Program-made: the position numbers and the translations under genes
Notes under the pieces: model-generated
What the model was told of the DNA's origin: nothing
Database searches by the model: none
What the model saw: only the letters and a program-made list of their open reading frames with translations
NCBI RefSeq assembly: GCF_023734135.1
Contig: NZ_AP025730.1
Span: 992,001 to 1,056,000 of the forward strand
Source: Sphaerotilus microaerophilus
GTDB taxonomy: Bacteria; Pseudomonadota; Gammaproteobacteria; Burkholderiales; Burkholderiaceae_C
Reading direction: 5' to 3'
Length of the DNA stretch: 64,000 nt
Shown here: one piece after another, positions 51,022 to 60,334 of the stretch
How positions within the stretch are numbered: position 1 is the first letter of the stretch
How the letters are laid out: each line of letters starts with the position of its first letter

Positions 51022-51301
51022 GCCGCCTGCAGCAGCCCGTCGCGCCGCCCGCGATGGGCTCTGGAGGCCTCCTGCCGGCCTCGCCGACGCGCCTGTGCGG
51101 TCCTGACCTGCCGCGCCAGCCTGGGCGTCGTGGGCTGCGCACTGCCACGTGAGGGCCAGCGCATGGCCTGCCCGTCGTGGCCGCGGGCCGGGCCTGCAGC
51201 GCGATCATGGGCGCGGGTAGGATGCCGGTGTCCCTGTGGCGTCCCATGCCTCATGGTGGCCCCGCGGCCAGGAACCTCGCGGGATTGATCCCTGATCATC
51301 C

Positions 51302-52441
51302 ATGATGAATCCGGTCCCTGCATGGAACATATCCGGGGATGACTCAACGATGCCCCTCAGCCTGTCGCTCTATCTGGACCTGGTGCGGTTCATTGCCGCG
51401 GCTGCGGTATTTCTGGATCATCTGTCGAGCAGTCCATTCACCCACGACCGCCGTTGGTACGGCGCCAACGCCTTTGGTGATGCGGCGGTCACGATCTTCT
51501 TCGTGCTGTCTGGATACGTGATCGCGTATGTCAGCTGCGAGCGAGAGAAACTGCCCCGCCAATACATCTCGGCCCGGGTCAGCCGGCTGTACTCCGTGGT
51601 GGCCGTGGCGCTGCCGCTGACATGGATGCTGGACGCCTGGGGTGCGAGCATCAATGCACCCTTCTATGCGATCAAGACCGTGTTGTGGAAGCCGCCCAGC
51701 GTCGAAGCGTATCTCGCATCGGTTTTCTTCGTCAACGAATTCCAGGTTTTCCAGTTCGGCGGCATTGCCCCGGGTTCAAACGGTCCCTATTGGTCGCTGA
51801 GTTTCGAGGCGGTCTACTACGCGGTCGCGGGCCTGGTGCTCTTCCTGCGGCCTGCCATCGGATTGCCGCTGGCTGCGGCGCTGCTGTTGCTCGGCGGTCG
51901 CACGATCGTTGCGTTGTTCCCCGTCTGGCTCCTGGGTTTTGCCGTCTACAGGATGCGCCCGCGGTTCAAGATCCCTGTCCCGCTGTCGGCGCTGTTGTTT
52001 CTCCTGACCGCAGTGGTTCTCGTGCTCAGCCCCAAGATCGTCGACGCCTTTCCCGAGGATAATTTCGGCTTCCGGTTCCCCTGGGGGCGGGGACCCTTCA
52101 ACAGGAATCTGCTGGCCGACTATTTCGTCGGGATCTTCTTTTCGCTGCACCTGTTCCTTGCCCAGGCGCTGTTCTCACGAAAGAAGACTTCCATCCCCTT
52201 TGCTGGGGTGATTCGCTGGGTCGGATCGCTCACATTCCCCCTGTATCTCATCCACTATCCCGTGCTGTGCTTTGTTTGCGCAGTCAGTCCGTGGCACCCA
52301 GGCAGCGCACGTCACGCGGCGGTTGCTGCGATGTCGGTCCTTGCGGCGGTGGTCCTGCTGACACCGTTGTGCAACCGGTTGCGTGACGCCATTCGTTTGC
52401 GCTTGGGCACTTCCATTCGATCCAGCGCCTGGAGCGGATGA
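51302..52441 (+). CDS. Acyltransferase 3 family (OafA/YrhL-like) membrane protein
   Basis: The 379-residue polytopic membrane protein shows the acyltransferase-3 hallmarks: YLDLVRFIAAAAVFLDHLSS with its catalytic-type His, VTIFFVLSGYVIAYV, a basic YISARVSRLY, NGPYWSLSFEAVYY, and the late SLTFPLYLIHYPVLCFV. The family O-acylates surface sugars such as LPS, capsule or exopolysaccharide. No glycosyltransferase genes adjoin it. Base composition appears somewhat less GC-rich than its neighbours, with more AT-ending codons, which hints at acquisition, though this was judged by eye. The start is uncertain between ATG 51302 and ATG 51350, where the conserved LSLSLYLDLVRF follows directly. Confidence 0.88.
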   Translation: MMNPVPAWNISGDDSTMPLSLSLYLDLVRFIAAAAVFLDHLSSSPFTHDRRWYGANAFGDAAVTIFFVLSGYVIAYVSCEREKLPRQYISARVSRLYSVVAVALPLTWMLDAWGASINAPFYAIKTVLWKPPSVEAYLASVFFVNEFQVFQFGGIAPGSNGPYWSLSFEAVYYAVAGLVLFLRPAIGLPLAAALLLLGGRTIVALFPVWLLGFAVYRMRPRFKIPVPLSALLFLLTAVVLVLSPKIVDAFPEDNFGFRFPWGRGPFNRNLLADYFVGIFFSLHLFLAQALFSRKKTSIPFAGVIRWVGSLTFPLYLIHYPVLCFVCAVSPWHPGSARHAAVAAMSVLAAVVLLTPLCNRLRDAIRLRLGTSIRSSAWSG

Positions 52442-52582
52442 GGGTGCGGGCGGCGCAAGGTGGCCAGTGCGGGCCGCTCGTTGAGATGCGTGGTCGCTCT
52501 TGGTGGAGCCCGCCCGTCCCTGGCTTGGCCTGGCCGGCCGGCGGCCTGTGCGAGGATGGCGGCCCCGCTGCCGCTTCGTTCC

Positions 52583-53371
52583 ATGCTCATCGACCCTTCC
52601 GCCTGGCCTCTCCTCCTTGCTGCCGCCTTCGGCGCCGGCGTGCTCAATGCCATCGCGGGAGGAGGCAGCTTTCTGACCTTCCCGGCGCTGGTGTTCACCG
52701 GCGTGCCGCCGATTGCCGCCAACGCCACCAGCGCGGTGGCGGTCAGCCCGGGCTACCTGGGCAGCACGCTGGGCTTTCGGGCGGAACTGGCGGCGCTGCC
52801 GCGCCGACTGCTGGTGGTCGAGGGGCTGATCTGCGCGGTGGGTGGGGTGGCCGGTGCGCTGCTGCTGCTGGTCACGCCGGCCAAGGTTTTCTCGGCCATC
52901 GTCCCGTGGCTGCTGCTGTTCGCCACCGCGGTGTTCGCGCTCGGGCCGCGGCTGCTGGCCGTGCTGCGCCTGCGTGCCGGCCGCGCGACCGGCGCCGGTG
53001 ATGCTGCCAGTGGCGGCGCGCACCCGTTGCTGCGCAACGGCGGGCTCCTCCTGGTGGCGGTCTATGGCGGCTACTTCAACGGCGGGCTCGGCATTCTGCT
53101 GATGGCGCTGTACGCGCTGGCTGGCGAGGCGCACATCCACACGGCCAACGCGCTGAAGAACCTCAACTCGCTGGTGTTGTCGCTGCTGAGCGTCGCGGCC
53201 TTCGCCTGGGCGGGGGCGGTGCACTGGCCGCAGGCGCTGGTGATGGCCGCCGCAGCCACCGGCGGCGGCTTTGTCGGCGCACGCATTGCCCGGCGCCTGC
53301 CCGCAGCGGCGGTGCGGGCCATTGTGATCGGCACCGGCCTGGTGATGGCTGCGGTGTTCTTCAGCCGCTGA
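52583..53371 (+). CDS. TauE/SafE-family sulfite exporter-like permease
   Basis: This 262-residue inner-membrane protein has about eight hydrophobic helices. It carries the family's two internal repeats: an N-terminal GAGVLNAIAGGGSFLTFPAL and PPIAANATSAVAVSPGYLGS, mirrored later by GGYFNGGLGILLMALYAL and TANALKNLNSLVLS. Members export sulfite, sulfoacetate or other small anions; the substrate here is unknown and no sulfur genes adjoin it. ATG 52583 is preferred because the first helix then follows closely; ATG 52556 is in frame. It is separated from the acyltransferase by about 140 bp. Confidence 0.9.
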   Translation: MLIDPSAWPLLLAAAFGAGVLNAIAGGGSFLTFPALVFTGVPPIAANATSAVAVSPGYLGSTLGFRAELAALPRRLLVVEGLICAVGGVAGALLLLVTPAKVFSAIVPWLLLFATAVFALGPRLLAVLRLRAGRATGAGDAASGGAHPLLRNGGLLLVAVYGGYFNGGLGILLMALYALAGEAHIHTANALKNLNSLVLSLLSVAAFAWAGAVHWPQALVMAAAATGGGFVGARIARRLPAAAVRAIVIGTGLVMAAVFFSR

Positions 53372-53380
53372 GTTTCCCGT

Positions 53381-53406
53381 CCCGGGTTCCGCGCCCCGGG
53401 TTTCGA
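53381..53406 (+). terminator. Weak GC hairpin after the TauE-like gene
   Basis: Two CCCGGG hexamers (53381-53386 and 53395-53400) pair across an 8-nt loop and are followed by TTTCGA. The T-tract is short and a third CCCGGG lies just beyond. Confidence 0.3.
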
Positions 53407-53590
53407 CCCCCGGGCCACCGGGGCCAGGCCGGGTGCGCCACCTGCGCGTGACGGAAGCCCGCCCGCTGGCCCTGGGCTGCGCCGCCATCCCCTGAACACG
53501 CGGGGCGCGATTGCCTGCCCGCTTCCCACAATCCCGGTCGTTCCCACGGGCACTTGCCCGGACGGGTGCACATACCAACAGGGAGGACGA

Positions 53591-54679
53591 ATGCGCAGCG
53601 GGTGGGGGCGATGGTCGCGGGTGGCGGGGCGCTGGACGCGCCGCCGGGGCGTGTACCGGCCGATGCAACGGGTGGCGGTGCCGGTGGTCATCCTGGCGAC
53701 GGGCCTGCTGCTCGGTGTCGAGGCGAGCGCAGCCCGCGGTGGGTGGGAGCCGATGCCGTTGCCGCCGACCTCAACCCCTGCACCGCTGACGGAGCGCGGC
53801 GATGCGGCCAGCCCCTGGGCGGGTGTCTACGCGGTGGCACCCGATCTGGCGAGTTGCCGCCCCGGCCGTCTGGCGCCGACCGAGCAGGCCCGCGCGCTGG
53901 CGCTGCTGAACGACATCCGCCGCCTGCACGGCTTGGGCCCGGTGGACTGGGATGCCACGCAGGAGGAGCCCGTGATGCGCGCCGCGCTGCTGTTCGCGGC
54001 CAACGGCCAGCTCTCGCACACGCCGTCGGCGCACTGGCGCTGCCTCTCGGCGGCCGGGGCGCAGGGTGCGGCCAGCAGCAACATCCACCTCTGGGTGGGC
54101 AGCGCGGGCAGCCTGCCGCGCAGGAGCGAAGACGTGGTGATCGGCTTCCTCACCGACATCGGCAATCGCGTGAGCGGCAACATCGGCCACCGGCGCTGGA
54201 TGCTCGACCCCTTCCTGAAGCGCGTGGCCTTCGGCCGGGTGGGAGCCCGAGCCGGGGCGATGCTGCACGACGGTGCGGCGTTGAGCGTGGTGGACGTGGC
54301 CGGCGGCTTGAACGATGCGGGTGGCCTGGGCGGCTCGGCCCGGGCGGACCACTGGGCCTGGCCGCAGGGGGTGTATCCGGCCAGGTACTTCCACCCGGAG
54401 GCCTTCCTGTCCTTTTCCGCCATCGTCGACCTGACCGAGCGGGCGGCGAATGCCGCGGTGGACTACCGCGGCGCCAGCGTCAGCGTGCGCCGGGCCGACG
54501 GCCGCCCGCTGGTGGTGAGCCAGCTGAGCTTCGACCACCACGGCTACGGGCTGCCCAACAGCCTGCAGTTCAAGGCCGCCGGCATCGAGCCCGACATCGA
54601 GCACGAGGTGCTGATCCAGGGCGTGCGCGCGGCCGGGGTGCCGCGCGACTACCGCTACCGGTTCCGCATCGTGCCGTGA
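53591..54679 (+). CDS. Secreted CAP/SCP-like domain protein
   Basis: The 362-residue protein starts at an ATG preceded by GGAGG. An Arg-rich N-terminus leads to a signal-type hydrophobic segment (VAVPVVILATGLLLGVEASA). The central region looks like a divergent CAP/SCP domain: ARALALLNDIRRLHGLGPVDWD, AALLFAANGQLSHTPSAHWRC, then SSNIHLW and GNIGHRRWMLDPFLKRVAFGR. These match the CAP family's helix, His and GHRRWML-like motifs. The C-terminal 120 residues form a beta-rich tail (ASVSVRRADGRPLVVSQLSF). Bacterial CAP proteins are secreted with poorly known roles. It is convergent with the indolepyruvate oxidoreductase gene, with 7 bp between stops. Confidence 0.8.
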   Translation: MRSGWGRWSRVAGRWTRRRGVYRPMQRVAVPVVILATGLLLGVEASAARGGWEPMPLPPTSTPAPLTERGDAASPWAGVYAVAPDLASCRPGRLAPTEQARALALLNDIRRLHGLGPVDWDATQEEPVMRAALLFAANGQLSHTPSAHWRCLSAAGAQGAASSNIHLWVGSAGSLPRRSEDVVIGFLTDIGNRVSGNIGHRRWMLDPFLKRVAFGRVGARAGAMLHDGAALSVVDVAGGLNDAGGLGGSARADHWAWPQGVYPARYFHPEAFLSFSAIVDLTERAANAAVDYRGASVSVRRADGRPLVVSQLSFDHHGYGLPNSLQFKAAGIEPDIEHEVLIQGVRAAGVPRDYRYRFRIVP

Positions 54680-54686
54680 AGCGGGC

Positions 54687-57600
54687 TCAGGTGCGTGCCG
54701 GCCGGCGGCTGGCCGCAGTGCCTCGCCAGGCCGCCATCAGGCTGTCCCAGCGCGGCCGCACCGCGGCGAGGTGGCGTTCCTTGACGTGCCCGTATCCGCG
54801 GATCTCCTCCGGCAGGCGGGCGATTTCCGCCGCCTGGGCCAGGCGCTCGGCGCTCAGGCCGGTGAGCAGTTCCTCGATCGTGGCGCGGTACTCGGCGATC
54901 AGCGCCCGCTCGGTGCGGCGCTCCGTGGTGCCGCCGAAGGGGTCGAAGGCGCTGCCGCGCAGCCCCTTCAGCTTTGCCAGCCAGGGCAGGGCGCGGTTCA
55001 GCCAGGGGCCCCAGCGGCGCTTGACGAGGTGGCCGTCGCCGTCCCGGGCGGCGAACTTCGGCGGTGCGAGGTGGTGCACGATCTTGAACTCGCCCTCGAA
55101 CATCTCGGCGATGCGCTGCAGGAAGGCCGGGTCGCTGTGCAGCCGGGCCACCTCGTACTCGTCCTTGTAGGCCATCAGCTTGAAGAGGTAGCGCGCCACT
55201 GCCTCGCTGAGCCTGAGCTGCGCGGGCGCCGCACCTGAGCCCGCTGCCAGCACGCGCTGCTCGGCCTCGCGCACCTTCTGGACGAAGGCGGCGTACTCGG
55301 CGGCGTAGGCGGCGTTCTGGTAGCCGGTCAGGAATTCGACGCGGCGGCGCAGCAACTCGTCCAGCGAGGGGCGCCTGACGATCTGGATCACCTGCTGCGC
55401 GCTGAACAGCGACTGCACGCCCGCCAGGTCATGGGCGCAGCGGCGGCCCCATTCGAAGGCGGTGCGGTTGCCATCGACCTGTACGCCGTTGAGCTCCATG
55501 GCGCGCAGCAGCGCGGCCCGGCTCAGCGGGACCTGGCCGCGCTGCCAGGCGTAGCCCAACATCAGCGGGTTGGTGAAGATGGCGTCGCCCAGCAGCTGCA
55601 GCGCTACCTGCTCGGCGTCGAAGCTGCCGAGCTTGTCGGCCCCCACCGCCTGGAGCAGCGCGGCCTCGCAGCGCTCGCCGGGGAACTGCCAGTCCGGGTT
55701 GCCGACGAAGGCCGCGGTGGGGGTGCGGTGCGAGTTCATCGCCACGAAGGTGCGGCCGAGGTGGGTGACCTGCAGCGTGCTGGCGCCGGCGGCGACGATG
55801 GCGTCGCAGGCGATCACCAGGTCGGCCTTGGCGGTGTCCACCTTGGTGCTGTGGATGGCGTCGGGCCGGTTGGCGATCTGCACATGGCTCCAGGTGGCGC
55901 CGCCCTTCTGGGCCAGGCCGGCGCTGTCCTGCGTGACCACGCCCTTGCCCTCCAGGTGCGCGGCCATGCCCAGCAGCTGGCCGATGGTGATCACGCCGGT
56001 GCCGCCGACGCCGGCCACCACGATGCCCCAGGGCTGCTCGGCCACCGGCAGCACCGGTTCCGGCAGCGCGGGCAGCGCAGAGGGGTCGGCCTTCTGCTCC
56101 TTCTTCGGCTTCCTGAGCTGCCCGCCCTCGACGGTGATAAAGCTCGGGCAGAAGCCCTTCACGCAGGAGAAGTCCTTGTTGCAGCTGCTCTGGTTGATGC
56201 GGCGCTTGCGGCCGAACTCGGTTTCCACCGGCTCGACGCTCAGGCAGTTGCTCTGCACACTGCAGTCGCCGCAGCCCTCGCAGACCGCCTCGTTGATGAC
56301 GGTGCGCACGGCTGGGTCGACCATCTTGCCGCGCTTGCGGCGGCGGCGCTTCTCGGTGGCGCAGGTCTGGTCGTAGATCAGGATGGTGCAGCCGGGCTGC
56401 TCGCGCAGCTCGCGCTGCACCGTGTCCAGCTCATCGCGGTGGCGCACCGTGACACCCGGGGCCAGCCCGACGGCGCCGTCGTACTTGGCCGGCTCGTCGG
56501 TGACGACGACGATCTTCCTGGCGCCCTCGGCCTCCAGCTCGCGGGTCATCTGCGGCACGGTGAGGATGCCGTCCACCGGCTGGCCGCCGGTCATTGCCAC
56601 CGCGTCGTTGTAGAGGATCTTGTAGGTGATGTTCACCCCGGAGGCGATGCTCTGGCGCACCGCCAGCGCGCCGGAGTGGTAGTAGGTGCCGTCGCCCAGG
56701 TTGGCGAACATGTGTGGGCGCTTCGTGAACGGGGCCTGGCCGACCCAGGGCACGCCCTCGCCGCCCATCTGGGTGAAGCCCACCGTGCTGCGGCCCATCC
56801 ACACGCTCATGAAGTGGCAGCCGATGCCGGCCATCGCCAGCGACCCCTCCGGCACCCGGGTGCTGGTGTTGTGCGGGCAGCCGCTGCAGAACCATGGCTT
56901 GCGCTCCAGTTCGCCGCTGGTGGTACTCCAGCTGCCGCCGCCCTTCAGGTCGCGCCCGGCCAGCACCGCCAGGCCCTGGTCCATGCGCGCGGCCACGTCG
57001 GGCGGCACGCCCAGCTTCTTCAGCCGCTTGGCCAGCGCCTGGGCGATCAGCGCGGGCGTCAGGTCGGCGGTGGCGCGCAGCAGGGTGTTGGCGCTGGGGT
57101 TGGGCTGGCTCCACTCGCCGCCGGTGAAATCGCCGTCCGGCTCGTCGAACTTGCCCAGCACGTTGGGCCGCACATCCGGGCGCCAGTTGTACAGCTCCTC
57201 CTTGAGCTGGTACTCGATGACCTGGCGCTTCTCCTCCACCACCAGGATCTCGCTGAGCCCCTCGGCAAACTCGCGCGTGGTGGCGGCCTCCAGCGGCCAG
57301 ACCACGCCGACCTTGTGCACGCGGATGCCGAGCGCCCGGCAGGTGTCGTCGTCCAGCCCCAGGTCGACCAGCGCCTGGCGGGTGTCGTTGTAGGCCTTGC
57401 CGCTGGCGATGATGCCGAAGCGGTCGTTCGGTCCGCTGATGACATTGCGGTTGAGCCGGTTGGCGCGCACATAGGCCAGCGCGGCGTACCACTTGAAGTC
57501 CATCAGCCGGGCCTCCTGCGGCAGCGCCGCGTCTGGCCAGCGGATGTGCACGCCGCCCGGTGGCATCTCGAAGTCCTCGGGCAGCAGGATCTTGACCCGG

Positions 57601-58283
57601 TCCGGGTCCACCTCCACGCTGGCGGCCGACTCGACCACCTCCTGGATGGTCTTCATGCCGGTCCACACGCCGGCGAAGCGGCTCATCGCGAAGGCGTGCA
57701 GGCCCAGGTCGAGGATCTCCTGCACGCTGCTGGGGAAGAACACCGGCAGTCCGCAGGCCTTGAAGATGTGGTCGCTCTGGTGCGCCGCGGTGCTGCTCTT
57801 GGCCACGTGGTCGTCGCCGGCCACCGCGATCACCCCGCCGTGCGGCGCGGTGCCGGCCATGTTGGCGTGCTTGAACACGTCCGAGCAGCGGTCCACCCCC
57901 GGGCCCTTGCCGTACCAGATGCCGAAGACGCCGTCGTACTTCTTGTTCGCGGGGTCGAACTCGATCTGCTGCGTGCCCCAGACCGCGGTGGCCGCCAGCT
58001 CCTCGTTGACGCCCGGCTGGAAGACGACGTGGTTGGCTGCCAGATGCTTCTTGGCCGCCCATAGCGCCTGGTCGTAGCCGCCCAGCGGGCTGCCGCGGTA
58101 CCCGCTGACGAAGCCGGCGGTGTTCAGCCCGACCTGCGCATCGCGCTGGCGCTGAAGCATTGGCAGGCGCACGAGGGCCTGCACGCCGCTCATGAAGGCG
58201 CGGCCCTGGCCGAGGGCGTACTTGTCGTCCAGCGTGACGGCTTCGAGCGCGCGGCGCACGGCTTCGGGGAGGGGGGCGTTCAT
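54687..58283 (-). CDS. Fused indolepyruvate ferredoxin oxidoreductase (IorA-IorB type)
   Basis: The 1198-residue protein has the full length of the fused aerobic-type enzyme. It shows GYRGSPLGGYDQALWAAKKH at the N-terminus and a TPP-binding region with FCSGCPHNTST and GGEGVPWVGQAPF. A ferredoxin-like Fe-S cluster stretch (VCEGCGDCSVQSNCLSVEP, then CNKDFSCVKGFCPSF) follows. The C-terminal IorB/gamma-like domain reads VAGVGGTGVITIGQLLGM and DSAGLAQKGGATWSH. It oxidatively decarboxylates arylpyruvates from aromatic amino acids to acyl-CoA. ATG 58283 has AGGA upstream; earlier starts give an unrelated leader. The Lrp-type regulator is divergent from it, 200 bp away, and probably controls it. Confidence 0.95.
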   Translation of the reverse strand: MNAPLPEAVRRALEAVTLDDKYALGQGRAFMSGVQALVRLPMLQRQRDAQVGLNTAGFVSGYRGSPLGGYDQALWAAKKHLAANHVVFQPGVNEELAATAVWGTQQIEFDPANKKYDGVFGIWYGKGPGVDRCSDVFKHANMAGTAPHGGVIAVAGDDHVAKSSTAAHQSDHIFKACGLPVFFPSSVQEILDLGLHAFAMSRFAGVWTGMKTIQEVVESAASVEVDPDRVKILLPEDFEMPPGGVHIRWPDAALPQEARLMDFKWYAALAYVRANRLNRNVISGPNDRFGIIASGKAYNDTRQALVDLGLDDDTCRALGIRVHKVGVVWPLEAATTREFAEGLSEILVVEEKRQVIEYQLKEELYNWRPDVRPNVLGKFDEPDGDFTGGEWSQPNPSANTLLRATADLTPALIAQALAKRLKKLGVPPDVAARMDQGLAVLAGRDLKGGGSWSTTSGELERKPWFCSGCPHNTSTRVPEGSLAMAGIGCHFMSVWMGRSTVGFTQMGGEGVPWVGQAPFTKRPHMFANLGDGTYYHSGALAVRQSIASGVNITYKILYNDAVAMTGGQPVDGILTVPQMTRELEAEGARKIVVVTDEPAKYDGAVGLAPGVTVRHRDELDTVQRELREQPGCTILIYDQTCATEKRRRRKRGKMVDPAVRTVINEAVCEGCGDCSVQSNCLSVEPVETEFGRKRRINQSSCNKDFSCVKGFCPSFITVEGGQLRKPKKEQKADPSALPALPEPVLPVAEQPWGIVVAGVGGTGVITIGQLLGMAAHLEGKGVVTQDSAGLAQKGGATWSHVQIANRPDAIHSTKVDTAKADLVIACDAIVAAGASTLQVTHLGRTFVAMNSHRTPTAAFVGNPDWQFPGERCEAALLQAVGADKLGSFDAEQVALQLLGDAIFTNPLMLGYAWQRGQVPLSRAALLRAMELNGVQVDGNRTAFEWGRRCAHDLAGVQSLFSAQQVIQIVRRPSLDELLRRRVEFLTGYQNAAYAAEYAAFVQKVREAEQRVLAAGSGAAPAQLRLSEAVARYLFKLMAYKDEYEVARLHSDPAFLQRIAEMFEGEFKIVHHLAPPKFAARDGDGHLVKRRWGPWLNRALPWLAKLKGLRGSAFDPFGGTTERRTERALIAEYRATIEELLTGLSAERLAQAAEIARLPEEIRGYGHVKERHLAAVRPRWDSLMAAWRGTAASRRPART

Positions 58284-58483
58284 GGCGGTGTTCCTGCAGT
58301 CCGGCCCGGGCCTCGTGAGCGGTGGACCAGGGGTGGGTGATGGCTGCAGTGTAGGCACCACACGCCAACAGGTGTTTTCCATGTTTGCCGTAGACAGGAT
58401 ACTTGCAGCAATTCGGGAAAGGAAAAGCGATGCCAAGCGAAACAAGATTGCCAAAAATACCCGTATCAGGGAAAACCAGGGGG
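58284..58483. promoter_or_regulatory. Divergent region between iorAB-like gene and Lrp-type regulator
   Basis: These 200 bp become distinctly AT-richer near the regulator (58370-58480), typical of a promoter/operator in this GC-rich genome. GATACT at 58398-58403 could be a -10 box toward the regulator. AAGGA followed by ATG 58430 suggests an alternative, longer regulator start in the same frame. No clear Lrp operator palindrome was found by eye. Confidence 0.4.
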
Positions 58484-58990
58484 ATGGATGACGACCCCGC
58501 CGAGGCCCATGGCGCCGCGCTGGATCGCTACGACATCGCCATCCTGGGCGCCCTGCAGCGTGATGCGCGGCTGTCCAATGCCGAGCTGGCGTCGCGCATC
58601 GGGCTGTCGGCGGCGCCCACCTGGCGGCGTGTCAAGTGGCTGGAGGAGCAGGGCTACATCACCGGCTACCGGGCCGAGATCAACCGTCGCAAGATCGGCC
58701 TGGGCGTGCTGGCCTTCGTGCGGGTGGATGCCGATCGCAACAACGCCGAGGCCACCCAGGCGCTGGAGGCGGCCATCCGCGCGATGCCCGAGGTGGTGGC
58801 CTGCCACTACATCAGCGGCGCAGGCACCTTCGAGCTGCAGGTGGTGGCCACCGACCTGGACGCCTACTCCCGCTGGGCGATGGAGGTGCTCTTCCGACTG
58901 CCCAACGTCAAGGACGTACACACCAGCTTCTCGCTGGGCGAGGTCAAGGCCGGTGCGGCCTGGCCGTTGAGCCACGTGCGCGGCCGGTAG
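58484..58990 (+). CDS. Lrp/AsnC-family transcriptional regulator
   Basis: The 168-residue regulator has an N-terminal winged helix-turn-helix (LDRYDIAILGALQRDARLSN, SRIGLSAAPTWRRVKWLEEQG). A C-terminal RAM ligand-sensing domain follows (VLAFVRVDADRNN, VVACHYISGAGTFELQVVA, FSLGEVKAG). Lrp/AsnC proteins bind amino acids and act as feast/famine regulators. Divergence from the indolepyruvate oxidoreductase suggests that it controls aromatic amino-acid catabolism, possibly sensing an aromatic amino or keto acid. ATG 58484 is used because the preceding bases look non-coding; ATG 58430 (with AAGGA) would add an 18-residue basic leader. Confidence 0.93.
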   Translation: MDDDPAEAHGAALDRYDIAILGALQRDARLSNAELASRIGLSAAPTWRRVKWLEEQGYITGYRAEINRRKIGLGVLAFVRVDADRNNAEATQALEAAIRAMPEVVACHYISGAGTFELQVVATDLDAYSRWAMEVLFRLPNVKDVHTSFSLGEVKAGAAWPLSHVRGR

Positions 58991-59126
58991 CCGACCCGCG
59001 GTGGGCGGGCGTCGCGCAAAACCACCCCCACTTTGCGTGAATGGACCGCCGTGCTGGCTCATTCGCGGGGGGTGGTTCGTATCCCATTGTGTCGGCGCGT
59101 TGCAGGTCCTTACACTGTGACGGATC

Positions 59127-60233
59127 GTGCAATCCATCACACACATCTGGGCCGGCTGGCTGTTGGGGCCGGATCGCCAGCAACGCCTTCGCGTTGCCCA
59201 CAGCCTGCTCGCGTTGGGGGTCTATGGCCTCTTCGCCGTCTGCCAGGGCCTGGCCGTGGCGCTGGGGATCATGCCAAGAGCCTCGCTGACCTGGATGGGC
59301 TTCTATCTCGGCGGGGCACTGCTCTTCGTGGCCCTGGTGCGCAGTGGCGCCAGCCACCGGCTGGCACGCGACCCGTCGTTGACGCTGCCGCAGACGCTCT
59401 TCGGCCTCGTGGCGGCCAGCGGGGCCTATGCCCTGGCCGGGCCGCTGCGGGGCGCGGTGATTGCCATCAGCATGCTGGTGGTGCTGTTCGGCGCCTCCAA
59501 GCTCACGCCGCGCGAGGGCTGGGGCACCGCGCTGTTCGGCGTGCTCTCACTGGCCGGGGTGATGGCCTGGCTGGCCTGGTCCGATCCGGGCCGCCACGAC
59601 CCGCGCGAGGAGGGCGTGCTCTTCATGCTGTCGCTGGTCACCGCCGCCGCGATGGGGGTGCTGGTGGCGCGTCTGGCACGGCTGCGTCAGCGCCTGATGC
59701 TGCAGCGCAGCGAACTGGCCGAGGCGCTGGAGCGCATCCGCCTGCTCGCCACGCGCGACGAGCTCACTGGACTGCCCAACCGCCGGGCGATGGCCGATGC
59801 GCTGCAGTCCGCCATCACCCGCCAGGCACGCCTGAGCGAGCCGGTGGCACTGGTGATGATCGACCTGGATCACTTCAAGGCCATCAACGACGGCCATGGC
59901 CACCGCGCCGGGGACGTGGTGCTGCGCGGCTTTGCGGAGCGCGCGATGTCCACGCTGCGGGCGATCGACGTGCTGGGGCGCTGGGGGGGCGAGGAGTTCC
60001 TGCTGCTGCTGCCCGATACCACGTTGGAGCAGGCGCTGGCCTGTGTGGAACGGCTGCGCGAGCAACTGCACACCAGCCCCTTCGACGAGGTGGCCGACGG
60101 TCTCGCCGTGCGTTTCTCTGCGGGCGTGACGGCCTGCCAGGGGGCGACCGACGTGGATGCCGCGATCGAGCGGGCCGACCGGGCGCTCTACCGTGCCAAG
60201 AATGGCGGGCGCAGCCGCACGGAGACGGCCTGA
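59127..60233 (+). CDS. Membrane diguanylate cyclase (multi-TM + GGDEF), copy 1
   Basis: The 368-residue protein starts at GTG 59127. About six hydrophobic helices fill residues 20-200 (SLLALGVYGLFAVCQGLAVAL, WMGFYLGGALLFVALV, AVIAISMLVVLFGA), a MASE-like sensory module. A coiled linker (LMLQRSELAEALERIRLLA) leads to the GGDEF domain with [23 protein letters not shown] and RWGGEEF (GGEEF at 287-291). The inhibitory site RAID sits at the canonical spacing upstream, so it should be product-inhibited. It is the upstream member of a tandem pair with the gene at 60335; the two share helix spacing and the linker motif ALERIR. Confidence 0.92.
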   Translation: MQSITHIWAGWLLGPDRQQRLRVAHSLLALGVYGLFAVCQGLAVALGIMPRASLTWMGFYLGGALLFVALVRSGASHRLARDPSLTLPQTLFGLVAASGAYALAGPLRGAVIAISMLVVLFGASKLTPREGWGTALFGVLSLAGVMAWLAWSDPGRHDPREEGVLFMLSLVTAAAMGVLVARLARLRQRLMLQRSELAEALERIRLLATRDELTGLPNRRAMADALQSAITRQARLSEPVALVMIDLDHFKAINDGHGHRAGDVVLRGFAERAMSTLRAIDVLGRWGGEEFLLLLPDTTLEQALACVERLREQLHTSPFDEVADGLAVRFSAGVTACQGATDVDAAIERADRALYRAKNGGRSRTETA

Positions 60234-60334
60234 AGGACCTGGACGACGCGCGCCGGTGGTTGCGAGCGTGATGCCCTTCACGCCGGGGCCGCCACGGGCC
60301 CTGCAGACAAGGGGTGGGCGGACGAAATCCGCCC

